Positions 17,943 to 26,082 of a DNA stretch of 64,000 nucleotides are shown here, in pieces. The stretch is taken from assembly GCA_019683805.1 (NCBI GenBank), contig JADGHQ010000001.1, forward strand, positions 34,590 through 98,589, read 5' to 3'. Numbering within the stretch: the stretch's first letter is position 1; each line of letters opens with the position of its first letter. Made by a program: the position numbers and the translations under genes. The notes under the pieces are model-generated. The model saw only the letters and a program-made list of their open reading frames with translations, did not search any database and was not told the DNA's origin. Source of the stretch: Thermoleophilaceae bacterium (GTDB lineage Bacteria > Actinomycetota > Thermoleophilia > Solirubrobacterales > Thermoleophilaceae).

Positions 17943-18662
17943 CTACACCCCTGCCGCGCGGCGGGCGCTCGCGTGCGCTGCGTCCTCGAGCGCGTCGTCG
18001 AGCGGCTCGAGCTCGACGCCGAGCGCGAGCTCGATCAGCCGGTCCGCGAGCCACGCGTTCTTCGGCAACAGCGGGCCGTGGAGGTAGGTGCCGATCACGT
18101 TCCCCCTGCGCACGCCCTCGAAGCCGTCCCGCCCGTTGTTGCCGAAGCCCTTGAGCACCCGCCCGAGCGGCTGCTCGCCGGCGCCGAGGTAGGTGCGGCC
18201 GCCGTGGTTCTCGAAGCCCGCGATCACGCGCGGCCCGGTCCCGAGGTCGGCCTCGATCGCGCAGTTGCCGATCAGGCGCGGGCCGGGCTCGCGGACGGTG
18301 CGCAGGTCGACGAGGCCGATCCCCGGCAGCTCCGAGTCGCCGACCCGGTAGCCGTGGCCGAGGAGCTGGTAGCCGCCGCAGACGGCGAGCACGACCGCCC
18401 CGCGGGCCGCAGCGGCGTGCAGCGCCTCGCGCTTGGTCTCGACCATGTCGCGGGCGACGAGCGCCTGGTCGCGGTCCTGGCCGCCGCCGATGTAGAAGAG
18501 GTCCGCCGAGTCGGGGTCGAGCGGCTCGCCGAGGCCCGAGGCCGAGAGCTCGAAGCCGAGCCCCCGCCACTCGCAGCGCGCGCGCAGCACCGCGATGTTG
18601 CCGCGGTCGGCGTAGATGTTCATCAGGTCCGGGTAGAGCGAGCAGACGCGCAGGGCGCTCAT
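17943..18662 (-). CDS. gatD: lipid II isoglutaminyl synthase, glutaminase subunit GatD
   Basis: A 239-residue class I glutamine amidotransferase of the CobQ/GatD type. The nucleophile is C95 (LAVCGGYQLLG) and the catalytic His is H195 (GTYLHGPLL), matching the family spacing. GatD releases ammonia from glutamine and passes it to MurT, which amidates the D-glutamate of lipid II. The ATG overlaps the stop of the preceding methyltransferase gene (ATGA). The separation of murT and gatD by that gene is unusual. Confidence 0.93.
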   Translation of the reverse strand: MSALRVCSLYPDLMNIYADRGNIAVLRARCEWRGLGFELSASGLGEPLDPDSADLFYIGGGQDRDQALVARDMVETKREALHAAAARGAVVLAVCGGYQLLGHGYRVGDSELPGIGLVDLRTVREPGPRLIGNCAIEADLGTGPRVIAGFENHGGRTYLGAGEQPLGRVLKGFGNNGRDGFEGVRRGNVIGTYLHGPLLPKNAWLADRLIELALGVELEPLDDALEDAAHASARRAAGV

Positions 18663-19414
18663 GCGGCCTCCAGGATGACGACGGTGGAGCCCACGTAGCC
18701 GTCCGTCTCCGGCACCCGCCGGCGCTCGAGCGCGCGGAACCCCGCGGAGGCGGCCTCCCGCTCGAGCTGCGCGGGCTCGAGCCTGTCGAGCCTCACGGTG
18801 TCGACCGACTCGGTCAGCGAGCCGTCCGGGCCCGCCGCCTGGCGCAGCCTGTCGATCTCCGTCGCGCCGTCCTCGGCGCGCACCGCCACCGGCGTGCTCG
18901 ACAGCACCCAGCCCCGGAGCTCGAGCACGTCGGGGAGGGGAGGGAGGGCGTCGTCGGCGGGGACGTCCTCGAAGGGGTCGGCGAGCGCGGCGGCGAGCGC
19001 CCCGCCCGGGCCGAGGTGCGCGCGCACGCGCGCGAGCATGCGCGCGCGCCCGGCGGGTCCGCCCATGAGCTGCACCACCTGCATCGGCGCGAGCGCGAGC
19101 GCGAAGCGCCTGCCGAGGTCGAACGAGCGGGCGTCGCCGACGACAGCCCGCACGCGCAGGCCGCGCTCGCGCGCCCGCGCTGTGAGCGCGCGCACGAGCG
19201 CGGGATCGGAGTCGAGGCCGGTCACCTCGGCGCCCCGCGCGGCGAGGTCGAGCGCCACGCGCCCGCTCCCGCAGCCGATGTCGAGCAGCGGCCCGGGGCC
19301 CGCGCGCTCGGCCGCGAGCTCGCGCCAGACGGGCAGGTCTGCCGTGTAGGCGGAGCACTCGACGTCGTGCCAGGCGACGGCTTCCTCGAGCCCCGCGGGC
19401 AGCGCCGCGCTCAC
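18659..19414 (-). CDS. class I SAM-dependent methyltransferase between murT and gatD, 251 aa
   Basis: Motif I is LLDIGCGSGRVALDLA near residues 47-62, followed by the acidic GLDSDP and GDARSFDLG; a Rossmann-fold methyltransferase. The start is GTG 19414 (VSAALPAGLEEAVAWHDVEC), overlapping the murT stop by four bases, and its own stop overlaps the gatD start. This tight coupling implies a linked function. Substrate unknown: lipid II, a cell-wall precursor or the MurT-GatD complex are speculative candidates. Confidence 0.85.
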   Translation of the reverse strand: MSAALPAGLEEAVAWHDVECSAYTADLPVWRELAAERAGPGPLLDIGCGSGRVALDLAARGAEVTGLDSDPALVRALTARARERGLRVRAVVGDARSFDLGRRFALALAPMQVVQLMGGPAGRARMLARVRAHLGPGGALAAALADPFEDVPADDALPPLPDVLELRGWVLSSTPVAVRAEDGATEIDRLRQAAGPDGSLTESVDTVRLDRLEPAQLEREAASAGFRALERRRVPETDGYVGSTVVILEAA

Positions 19415-20760
19415 GCCGACCACCTCCCCGCCACGCCGCGCCGCGCGAGCAGGTCGCGCAGCTCCAGCAGGGCGGTGTAGGTCGGGAGCGCGTACAGCGT
19501 CCCGCCGGCGGCGCCGAGCGCCTGGTCGAGGGAGCGCCCGAGGTCGCGCTCCACCGCGATCTCCGCGTCCACCCCCGCGTACTTGAGCCGCAGCGCCATC
19601 TCCTCGGCGCGCGTCCCGCTGCACGTCGCGCGGCGGACGCGGCCGGCGAGCAGCTCGTAGTCGGCGTCCCAGATCCAGGACACGTCGCGGCCGTCCGCGA
19701 TGCGGTCGTTCAGCCCAAGCCAGAGGTCGAGCGGCCGCTCTTCGAGCGCGAGCGTGCGCAGCACCTCGTTCGCGCCGGCCGGGTTCTTGACGAGCAGGAT
19801 CAGCAGCTCGCGCTCCCCGACCGGGATGCGCTCGACGCGGCCGAACGCGGCCGCCATCTCCTCGAGCGCCGCGCGCACGTCCTCAGGCGCGGCGCCCAGC
19901 TCGAGCGCGGCGGTCGCGGCGGCGAGGGCGTTGTAGACGTTGTAGAGGCCGGGGAGGGGGAGGCGCAGGTCGATCCGCCCCGCCGGGGCGCGGATCACGA
20001 CGCGCGAGCCGCGCATGCCGTCGAGCTCGATCCGCTCCGCGACCACCTGCGGCTCGGGCCGGCCGCGCCCGCAGCCCGGGCAGCGGTAGCGGCCCATGTG
20101 CGCGAGGTAGACAGCGTCGTACTCGTAGCGGCTGCCGCAGTTGCGGCAGTTCTTCGAGTCGGAGGCGTGCTCGAGCCCCGGCAGCGCGTGCGAGTCGTCC
20201 TCGACGCCGAAGTAGGTCACCTGCGAGCGCCCGCGGCCGAGGTCCGCCACGAGCGGGTCGTCCGCGTTCAGCACGAAGCGCGCGCGCCCGTCGTGGCGGG
20301 CCGCGACCTCCGCCCAGCGGTCTGCGATCAGCTCGAGCTCGCCGTAGCGGTCGAGCTGGTCGCGGAAGAGGTTCGAGAGCAGGATCAGCCTGGGGTCGAG
20401 CTGGTCTGCGATCTGCGGCAGCCAGAGCTCGTCCACCTCGAGCAGCCCGAGCTGGCGAGCGCGGCCGTCGGCGTCGAGCAGCGCGGTGGCGACGCCCCAG
20501 CTCATGTTCGAGCCGGCGCGGTTGTGGACGATCTCACAGCCCGCGCGCCGCAGGGCCGCGGCGAGCATCGAGGAAGCGGTCGTCTTGCCGTTCGTGGCGG
20601 ACACGAGCACTGCGCCGTCGCGCAGGCGCCCGCCCAAGAGCTCGATCGCGCGCGGCTCGAGCCGCAGCAGCACGCGGCCGGGGAGCGTGGTCCCGCCGCG
20701 GCGGGCCGCCCGGCTGAGCGCGCGCACGGCGCGCGCCGCGGCTGTGCCGGCGCGCAGCAT
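19411..20760 (-). CDS. murT: lipid II isoglutaminyl synthase, Mur ligase-like subunit MurT
   Basis: A 449-residue protein with the Mur ligase P-loop ATNGKTT near residue 55, a central ATPase domain, an inserted zinc ribbon (CRNCGSRY and YRCPGCG) and the C-terminal DUF1727 domain. MurT uses ATP and ammonia from GatD to convert D-Glu of the lipid II stem to D-isoglutamine. It starts at ATG 20760, in TGATG overlap with the lipid kinase stop. A five-gene operon is implied by overlaps throughout. Confidence 0.94.
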   Translation of the reverse strand: MLRAGTAAARAVRALSRAARRGGTTLPGRVLLRLEPRAIELLGGRLRDGAVLVSATNGKTTASSMLAAALRRAGCEIVHNRAGSNMSWGVATALLDADGRARQLGLLEVDELWLPQIADQLDPRLILLSNLFRDQLDRYGELELIADRWAEVAARHDGRARFVLNADDPLVADLGRGRSQVTYFGVEDDSHALPGLEHASDSKNCRNCGSRYEYDAVYLAHMGRYRCPGCGRGRPEPQVVAERIELDGMRGSRVVIRAPAGRIDLRLPLPGLYNVYNALAAATAALELGAAPEDVRAALEEMAAAFGRVERIPVGERELLILLVKNPAGANEVLRTLALEERPLDLWLGLNDRIADGRDVSWIWDADYELLAGRVRRATCSGTRAEEMALRLKYAGVDAEIAVERDLGRSLDQALGAAGGTLYALPTYTALLELRDLLARRGVAGRWSA

Positions 20761-21638
20761 CAGGCGCGCGGCACGATCACCCGCAGGGCGCGCGGGGTCA
20801 CCGTCACGGTCAGCGGGAGCTCGGCGATCGGGTCGCCGTCCGCGTACACGGTGAAGGGGCGGTCGGCGTCGACCTTCACGACGCGGCCCCTCGACCAGTG
20901 CGCGTGGGGCGAGCGCACGTGCGCGCCCGAGAAGACCTTGGGCACGTCGCGCAGCCAGGCGAGCTTGGCGTGCTCGCTGACGACCAGCACGTCGAGCCGC
21001 CCGTCGTCGAGCTCGGCGTGCGGCACGAGGCGCATGCCCCCGCCGTAGGCCTGCGAGTTCGCGACCGCGACCGAGTAGCCGGCGAGCTCGCTCCGGCGGC
21101 CGTCGACCTCGACGCTGAAGCGCGCGTGCCTCCAGCCCGCGAGCGCGCGCAGGGCGGCGTAGAGGTAGACGAGGCGCCCGCGCACGAGCCTCGCCTCGTT
21201 GGCGATGCGGTTGGCCTCCGAGTCGAAGCCGAGGCTCGCGATGCCGACGAACGGCCGCCCGTTCGCCTCCGCCACGTCGATCAGGCGCTCCTCGCCGTCG
21301 AGCGCGACGCGCGCCGCGCGCGCGGGGTCGGTCGGGATGCCGAGCACGCGCGCGAGGTCGTTGCCGCGCCCGCCGGGCACGATCGCGAGCCGCCCCTCGC
21401 CGCCGCGGAGCGCCCCGGCGAGGCACCCGACCAGGCCGTCGCCGCCCACGGCGACCACGGTCTCGCCCGCGGCGAGGGCTTCGGCCGCCGACTCGCGCGC
21501 GTGGTCGAGGTCGCGCGTCTCGAGCACGCGGAAGCTCGCGCCGGCCCCGGCGAGCACCCCGGCCGCCGGCCCCACGGCGCGCAGCGCCCTGCCGCCCGCC
21601 GCGGCCGGGTTGACGAGCAGCGCGAAGCGGCGGCTCAC
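20760..21638 (-). CDS. diacylglycerol/lipid kinase family protein (DagK/YegS type)
   Basis: A 292-residue protein with LLVNPAAAGGRA at the N-terminus, the nucleotide loop VAVGGDGLVG near residue 66, PGGRGNDLAR near 92, and the metal-site GDPIAELP segment near the end. Family members phosphorylate diacylglycerol or related lipids; the substrate is not readable from sequence. The usual GGDGT is GGDGL here. GTG 21638 overlaps the stop of the class II amidotransferase gene. Its position next to murT fits lipid-carrier or membrane-lipid recycling. Confidence 0.88.
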   Translation of the reverse strand: MSRRFALLVNPAAAGGRALRAVGPAAGVLAGAGASFRVLETRDLDHARESAAEALAAGETVVAVGGDGLVGCLAGALRGGEGRLAIVPGGRGNDLARVLGIPTDPARAARVALDGEERLIDVAEANGRPFVGIASLGFDSEANRIANEARLVRGRLVYLYAALRALAGWRHARFSVEVDGRRSELAGYSVAVANSQAYGGGMRLVPHAELDDGRLDVLVVSEHAKLAWLRDVPKVFSGAHVRSPHAHWSRGRVVKVDADRPFTVYADGDPIAELPLTVTVTPRALRVIVPRA

Positions 21639-22444
21639 CCCGGCGCCAGCCTGTCCGCCCGCGCGGCAGCGAACTCGCCCCGCTCGGCGCCGCGCAGCCC
21701 GCCGCCCTCCTCGTACGCCTCGATGACGGCGCGCGCCACCGCCTCGTCGCCCACGAGCCGCTCGGCGTGGACCTCCTCGGGCTCCTCCGGGTCGAGGGCG
21801 AGCAGCACGTCCTGCTGCACGCTGTGCCAGCGCTCGCCGGTGAGCCGCTCGGACGCGACCAGCGCGTGGTCGCCGCGCGAGGTCCAGTGCAGGTCGAGGA
21901 CGCCGAGCCGGTACGCGTAGAGGCGCTCGCCGTCGGAGAAGACGAAGTTGAGGCCGCTGAACGGGGAGCGCTCGATCGCCGTCGCCACCGCGCGGCGCAG
22001 CGAGCCGACGGCGTCGCCGTCGTCGAAGTCGCGCATCAGGAAATTGAAGAAGCTCTCGGAGTCGGTCTGCCCCTTCGGCTCCATCACCCCGGGCTTGAGC
22101 AGGCGCGCGAAGCCGGGGATCGTGCCGTTGTGGCAGTAGGAGTACGAGCCGAGCGTGAACGGGTGCGTGTTCTCCATCACGAGGCCGCCCATCGTCGCGC
22201 GGCGCACGTGCACGTTGAAGATGCGGCCGCGGCGGTCGGTCGCCGGCAGGAAGCCGTCGTCCCGGTAGGCGGCGCTCGGGAAGCGGTCGACGACCGGCTC
22301 CTCGCCGTCGCCGTGCGGGTACACCGCCATCCCCCAGCCGGAGTCGTGCTCCTCCGACTGGCGGATCAGGGGGTTCGGCGCGTCGAGCAGCTCGTGGCGC
22401 AGCGAGCGCGGCGTGCGCGCGACGCAGCCTAGGACCCTGCACAT
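21635..22444 (-). CDS. class II glutamine amidotransferase (YafJ/EgtC-like), 269 aa
   Basis: The mature nucleophile is Cys2 (MCRVLGC), and the NVHVRRATMG and SYCHNGTIPGF segments are those of Ntn-type glutaminase domains. No synthase domain follows, so it is a stand-alone amidotransferase domain like YafJ or EgtC. It heads the minus-strand operon ending in gatD; two unrelated glutaminases in one operon is notable. A TAGACT box on the minus strand (22476-22481) may be the operon -10. Confidence 0.88.
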   Translation of the reverse strand: MCRVLGCVARTPRSLRHELLDAPNPLIRQSEEHDSGWGMAVYPHGDGEEPVVDRFPSAAYRDDGFLPATDRRGRIFNVHVRRATMGGLVMENTHPFTLGSYSYCHNGTIPGFARLLKPGVMEPKGQTDSESFFNFLMRDFDDGDAVGSLRRAVATAIERSPFSGLNFVFSDGERLYAYRLGVLDLHWTSRGDHALVASERLTGERWHSVQQDVLLALDPEEPEEVHAERLVGDEAVARAVIEAYEEGGGLRGAERGEFAAARADRLAPG

Positions 22445-22529
22445 GGGGGCGAGATCCCGTCGCTCACGGGCTTGAAGTCTAAAAGCGTCCGGGTGCGCGA
22501 CCCTGCGGGCGCAAGCCGTCCGGGCGGGA

Positions 22530-22817
22530 CTAGGAGGGCTTGGTCCAGCCGCGCTCCGCCATCGCCGCCGCCACCTCGTCGGGCCGGTCGGTCACGACGT
22601 AGGCGTCCACGATCGCGCCCTCGGTGTTGATCGTGATCGAGAGCCCGGACTCTGTCCGGCGGACCTTCGAGATCGGCGCCACCGGGCGGCCCGAGCCCAT
22701 GCGCGGCTTCACGCGGCCGGTGGCCACGCGGTGCACGCCGTCGAGCGCCGCGAGCCCGTCGAGCAGCTTGCGGTAGCCCTTGCTCGAGGAGTGCTTGTGG
22801 TGCGTCTTGCGCGGCAC
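22530..22817 (-). CDS. small basic protein, possibly DUF2103, 95 aa
   Basis: The N-terminus is rich in His, Lys and Ser (MPRKTHHKHSSSKGYRKLL); the body carries a GVHRVATGRVKP segment and RTESGLSITINT. The pattern is reminiscent of the DUF2103 predicted metal-binding proteins, but I am not certain. No membrane segment. It lies 24 bases upstream of nothing but the HAD gene stop on the same strand, so the two could be one unit. Confidence 0.55.
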   Translation of the reverse strand: MPRKTHHKHSSSKGYRKLLDGLAALDGVHRVATGRVKPRMGSGRPVAPISKVRRTESGLSITINTEGAIVDAYVVTDRPDEVAAAMAERGWTKPS

Positions 22818-22841
22818 ACCCCAATCTTGGCGGACGCCCGC

Positions 22842-23660
22842 TCAGGGGCTGCCGTTCACGAGCTCGCCGAGGCTCGCGGCCACGATGCTCGGCCGCGGCT
22901 CGCCCTCGGGGCGCTCGCCGGCCTGCGCCGCCTGCTCGGCGCTCGTGCCTCCGGTGAGCACGAGCGCGGAGTCGAGCCGCGCGGCGGCGGCCGCCGCGAT
23001 GTCGGTGTCGAGCCGGTCGCCCACGACCAGCGTGCGCCCGTCGCCGAGCCGGTCGAGCGCGGTGGCAAAGAGCTGCGGCTCTGGCTTTCCGACGGTGACC
23101 CCCCGACGCTCGGCGGCGGTCTCGACCGCGGCGAGCAGCGCGCCGGTGCCCGGCCAGGGGCCGTCCGGCATCGGGTAGGTGGGGTCCCGGCTCGTCCCGA
23201 TCAGGTCCGCGCCGCGGCGGACCGAGAGCGCGGCGTTGCGCAGGTCGTCGTAGGTGACCCGGTCCGTCCCGGCGACGATCACCACCTCGGCGCGGGAGGC
23301 GAGGTCCGTCCCGTTCAGCACGCGCAGCCCGGCGGACCGCACGTGCTCGACCATCACCTCGGTGCCGATCACGAAGGCGGTGCGGTTGGGCCGCGTGGTC
23401 GCGAGCAGGTGCTGCACCGCGCCGCCCACCGTCACGACGTCCGCCGGCGACGCCTGCGCGCCGAGGCTCCACAGCTTGCGCACGAAGTCCTCGGCGGAGT
23501 GGCGGGGGTCGTTGGTGGCGAAGACGATCCGCTTGCCGGCCGCGCGCAGGGCCGCGATCGCCTCGATCGATCCCGGGATCGGCTCCGGCCCGATCCACAC
23601 GCAGCCGTCGAGGTCGAGGATCAGCTGGTCGTAGCGCTCGATCAGCGGGGAGAGGGCCAT
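22842..23660 (-). CDS. HAD superfamily hydrolase, subfamily IIA (NagD/PGP-like), 272 aa
   Basis: Motif I is LILDLDGCVWIG (Asp16 and Asp18), motif II is FATNDPRHS, and the C-terminal KPEPQLF and VVGDRLDTDI segments supply motifs III and IV. The layout is that of NagD/phosphoglycolate phosphatase-type HAD-IIA enzymes with a C2 cap. Substrate not predictable. It diverges from the cyclophilin gene. Confidence 0.9.
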   Translation of the reverse strand: MALSPLIERYDQLILDLDGCVWIGPEPIPGSIEAIAALRAAGKRIVFATNDPRHSAEDFVRKLWSLGAQASPADVVTVGGAVQHLLATTRPNRTAFVIGTEVMVEHVRSAGLRVLNGTDLASRAEVVIVAGTDRVTYDDLRNAALSVRRGADLIGTSRDPTYPMPDGPWPGTGALLAAVETAAERRGVTVGKPEPQLFATALDRLGDGRTLVVGDRLDTDIAAAAAARLDSALVLTGGTSAEQAAQAGERPEGEPRPSIVAASLGELVNGSP

Positions 23661-23694
23661 CGGCCGGTTGATCCTACGAGCCCCGCCCGCCCAC

Positions 23695-23700
23695 TACGCT
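23695..23700 (+). promoter_or_regulatory. -10 box of the cyclophilin lipoprotein gene (probably leaderless)
   Basis: TACGCT ends 8 bases before the GTG start at 23709. Confidence 0.5.
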
Positions 23701-23708
23701 TCAGCGCC

Positions 23709-24380
23709 GTGCGCAGGACGATCGCAGCGACAGGACTGGCGCTCGCCGCGCTCGCGCTCGCCGGCTGCGGCGGTGGAGGCGGAGGCGACAGCGCGGGCGG
23801 CACGACCCAGACGAGCGCCGCAAGCGGCGGCTGCACGGACGTGCAGCCCCCGGCGCCCGGCGCGCGCAGGGCGCGCAAGCCGCGTCGCAGGCTCGATCCG
23901 GCGAAGACGTACACCGTGACGATGCGGACGAGCTGCGGGTCGTTCAGCTTCGAGCTCGACCCGAAGGCATCGCCGGAGGCGAGCGCCTCGATCGTCTCGC
24001 TCGTCGAGAAGGGCTACTTCGACGGCACGGTCTTCCACCGGATCGTGCCCGGCTTCGTGATCCAGGGTGGCGACCCGACCGCGACCGGCACCGGCGGCCC
24101 CGGCTACCGCACGCTCGACCCGCCCGGCGCGGGCACGAGGTACCCGAAGGGGACGGTCGCGATGGCGAAGGCGGGCAACGAGCCGGCCGGCGCGGCGGGC
24201 AGCCAGTTCTTCATCGTCACCTCCGACCAGGGCGGCGCCCAGCTCACGCCGGTCTACGCCGTGGTGGGCCACGTCACGGCCGGCGAGGACGTGGTCGACA
24301 CCATCGGTAGTCTCGGAGACGCGAGCGAGCGTCCCACCCGGATCGTGGAGATCGAGAGGGCGACCGTGGAGGTGTCGTGA
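23709..24380 (+). CDS. cyclophilin-type peptidyl-prolyl isomerase, lipoprotein
   Basis: A 223-residue protein with a lipoprotein signal (LALAALALAGC, lipidated Cys near residue 20), a Gly/Ser-rich linker and a cyclophilin domain (~70-220) with VFHRIVPGFVIQGGDPTATGTGGPGY and SQFFIVTS. Exported cyclophilins assist folding of secreted proteins. The GTG start lies 8 bases after a TACGCT box. The last four bases overlap the thioredoxin-like gene. Confidence 0.93.
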   Translation: MRRTIAATGLALAALALAGCGGGGGGDSAGGTTQTSAASGGCTDVQPPAPGARRARKPRRRLDPAKTYTVTMRTSCGSFSFELDPKASPEASASIVSLVEKGYFDGTVFHRIVPGFVIQGGDPTATGTGGPGYRTLDPPGAGTRYPKGTVAMAKAGNEPAGAAGSQFFIVTSDQGGAQLTPVYAVVGHVTAGEDVVDTIGSLGDASERPTRIVEIERATVEVS

Positions 24381-25126
24381 GCGTCTTCGACGTCACAGAG
24401 CAGGACTTCATGGAGCGCGTCGTCGAGCGCTCGCGGGAGGTTCCCGTGGTGGTCGACTTCTGGGCCGAGTGGTGCGGCCCCTGCCGCCAGCTCGGGCCGG
24501 CGCTCGAGAACGCGGCGCGCGCCCGCGAGGGGCTCGTCGACCTCGCGAAGGTCGACGTCGACAGTAACCAGCTCCTCGCCCAAAGCTTCCGGGTGCAGGG
24601 CATCCCTGCGGTCAAGGCGTTCAAGGACGCGCGCGTGGTGAGCGAGTTCACGGGCGCGATCCCGCCGGCCGACGTCGAGCGCTTCTTCGACTCGCTCCTG
24701 CCCTCCGAGGCCGAGCGCCTGGCGGCGAGCGCGCAGAGCGAGGACGAGCTGCGCCGCGCGCTCGAGCTCGACCCGGGCCACGCGGGCGCCGGGGTGAGGC
24801 TCGGCCGCATGCTGCTCGCGCGCGGCGAGGTCGACGAGGCGCGCGAGCTGCTTGAGCGCTTCCCCGGCGACTTCGTCGCGCAGGGGCTGCTCGCCGGGCT
24901 CGAGCTCGACGCGCGCGACGCCGGCGTGCACGACGCCTTCCGCGCCTGGGAGGAGGGCGACTGCGAGCGGGCGCTCGCGCGGCTCGAGGAGGCGCTCAAC
25001 GCAAGCGACGACCCAGAGGTGCGCGACCTGATCCGCAAGGCGATGGTCGCGATCTTCACCGAGCTCGGCCCCGCGAGCGAGGTGGCGAGCCGCTACCGCC
25101 GCCGGCTGGCAGCGGCGCTCAACTAG
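24377..25126 (+). CDS. thioredoxin-domain protein with C-terminal TPR region (CnoX/YbbN-like)
   Basis: A 249-residue protein: an N-terminal thioredoxin domain (1-110) with WCGPC at about residues 34-38 and the cis-Pro GIPAVKAF, then an alpha-helical TPR-like half (~125-245). CnoX (YbbN) proteins are holdases that can protect clients from oxidation; the active-site cysteines here suggest redox activity. It overlaps the cyclophilin gene by four bases, so a folding-related pair, though one product is exported and the other cytoplasmic. Confidence 0.9.
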   Translation: MSVFDVTEQDFMERVVERSREVPVVVDFWAEWCGPCRQLGPALENAARAREGLVDLAKVDVDSNQLLAQSFRVQGIPAVKAFKDARVVSEFTGAIPPADVERFFDSLLPSEAERLAASAQSEDELRRALELDPGHAGAGVRLGRMLLARGEVDEARELLERFPGDFVAQGLLAGLELDARDAGVHDAFRAWEEGDCERALARLEEALNASDDPEVRDLIRKAMVAIFTELGPASEVASRYRRRLAAALN

Positions 25127-25128
25127 CC

Positions 25129-25764
25129 CTAGCGGCGCAGCCTGCGCTGCGCCTCGCTCATCTGCTGGCGCCGCGCGGCGAGCGCGCGCTTCTGCCTGCG
25201 CCGGCCGATCAGGGAGAGCACGCCGAGCAGGGCGGCCATCACGACCAGGCCGAGCAGGATCCCGCCGAGCACGCCGATGCCGCCGAACGGCAGCGAGACG
25301 AGCTCGACGATGCCGAAGCCGAGGGCGACGATCGCGAGCACGAGCCCGACGAGGATCAGCCAGCCGCGGATGCGCAGCAGGACGCTCGACCCGGGCGGCG
25401 GCGCGACGAGGCCCATCAGGCGCAGCATCAGCAGCTGGCGGCTCGAGGGCGGCTCCTGGCCGAGCTTCTCCATCGCCTCGCGCAGCTCGTCGGGCCTGCG
25501 CTCGGCCTGCGCGAGCGCCGCCTTCATCATCTGCCGCAGCGCGGGCCGCTCCTGGGGGTGCGCCCCGGCCATGGCCTCGTTGAAGTACCTGCGCGCCGCC
25601 TTGGCGTCGTAGCGCTCCGCGGCGCGCGCGCCGAGGATCGCGCGGGCTGCCGCGCGGTTGCGCGTCTCCGCCAGGAGCTGCTCGTCGGTGCGGTGCTCGA
25701 GCTGCGGGATCGCGGCGAGGCTCCCGAACCGCTGCTGCATCTTGATCTGCCGTTGCTTCGCCAT
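25129..25764 (-). CDS. membrane protein of unknown function, 211 aa
   Basis: The N-terminal ~120 residues are basic and helical (MAKQRQIKMQQRFGSLAAIP), followed by two membrane segments (ILVGLVLAIVALGFGIVELV and the next at ~160-185) and an Arg-rich tail. No family recognised. The start is ATG 25764; the frame continues open for kilobases as the antisense shadow of fdhA and should not be read as coding. It converges with the thioredoxin-like gene. Confidence 0.7.
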   Translation of the reverse strand: MAKQRQIKMQQRFGSLAAIPQLEHRTDEQLLAETRNRAAARAILGARAAERYDAKAARRYFNEAMAGAHPQERPALRQMMKAALAQAERRPDELREAMEKLGQEPPSSRQLLMLRLMGLVAPPPGSSVLLRIRGWLILVGLVLAIVALGFGIVELVSLPFGGIGVLGGILLGLVVMAALLGVLSLIGRRRQKRALAARRQQMSEAQRRLRR

Positions 25765-26082
25765 CGGGCGGAAGTCTGTCAGAGGGAGCGCGCGGGCACA
25801 GCGGCCGCGCCCCGGACATCCGGGTTTGGCGGCTTCGAGCCTCGGCAATCCCCCTCTCAGGCACTTCGCGTCCGAGCGACGCCGGCGCCCCCGCACGGCG
25901 GGCGCCGCCCGGCGCAAGCCGCGAGGCCCAGGCCGGCCTCGCCGCCCAGCGGCGGCGACCCGGCGGACGCCCCGCTCGAGCCGTCGCCCACTCGCCCCGG
26001 GCGGCGGCTCACTTCTGTCGGCCGCGCGACCCGCCCGCACGCGGTTTGGGGTCGCGCTCGACGGGGTAGGTCGCGGCGCGAC
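25765..26082. other. 318-base divergent intergenic region before fdhA
   Basis: No gene, tRNA or riboswitch could be supported. On the plus strand AGAGGG and CCCTCT arms about 70 bases apart precede CTCAGGCA, which recalls the 3' end of glycine aptamers, but the conserved core is absent. Promoters for the divergent membrane protein and fdhA must lie here; I could not place them. Confidence 0.4.

Noticed and set aside
25780..25870. Possible glycine riboswitch before fdhA (CTCTCAGGCA-like end with AGAGGG/CCCTCT pairing)
   Set aside because: The conserved aptamer core (GCCGAAGG and GCAA in context) is missing, and a formate dehydrogenase is not an expected target.
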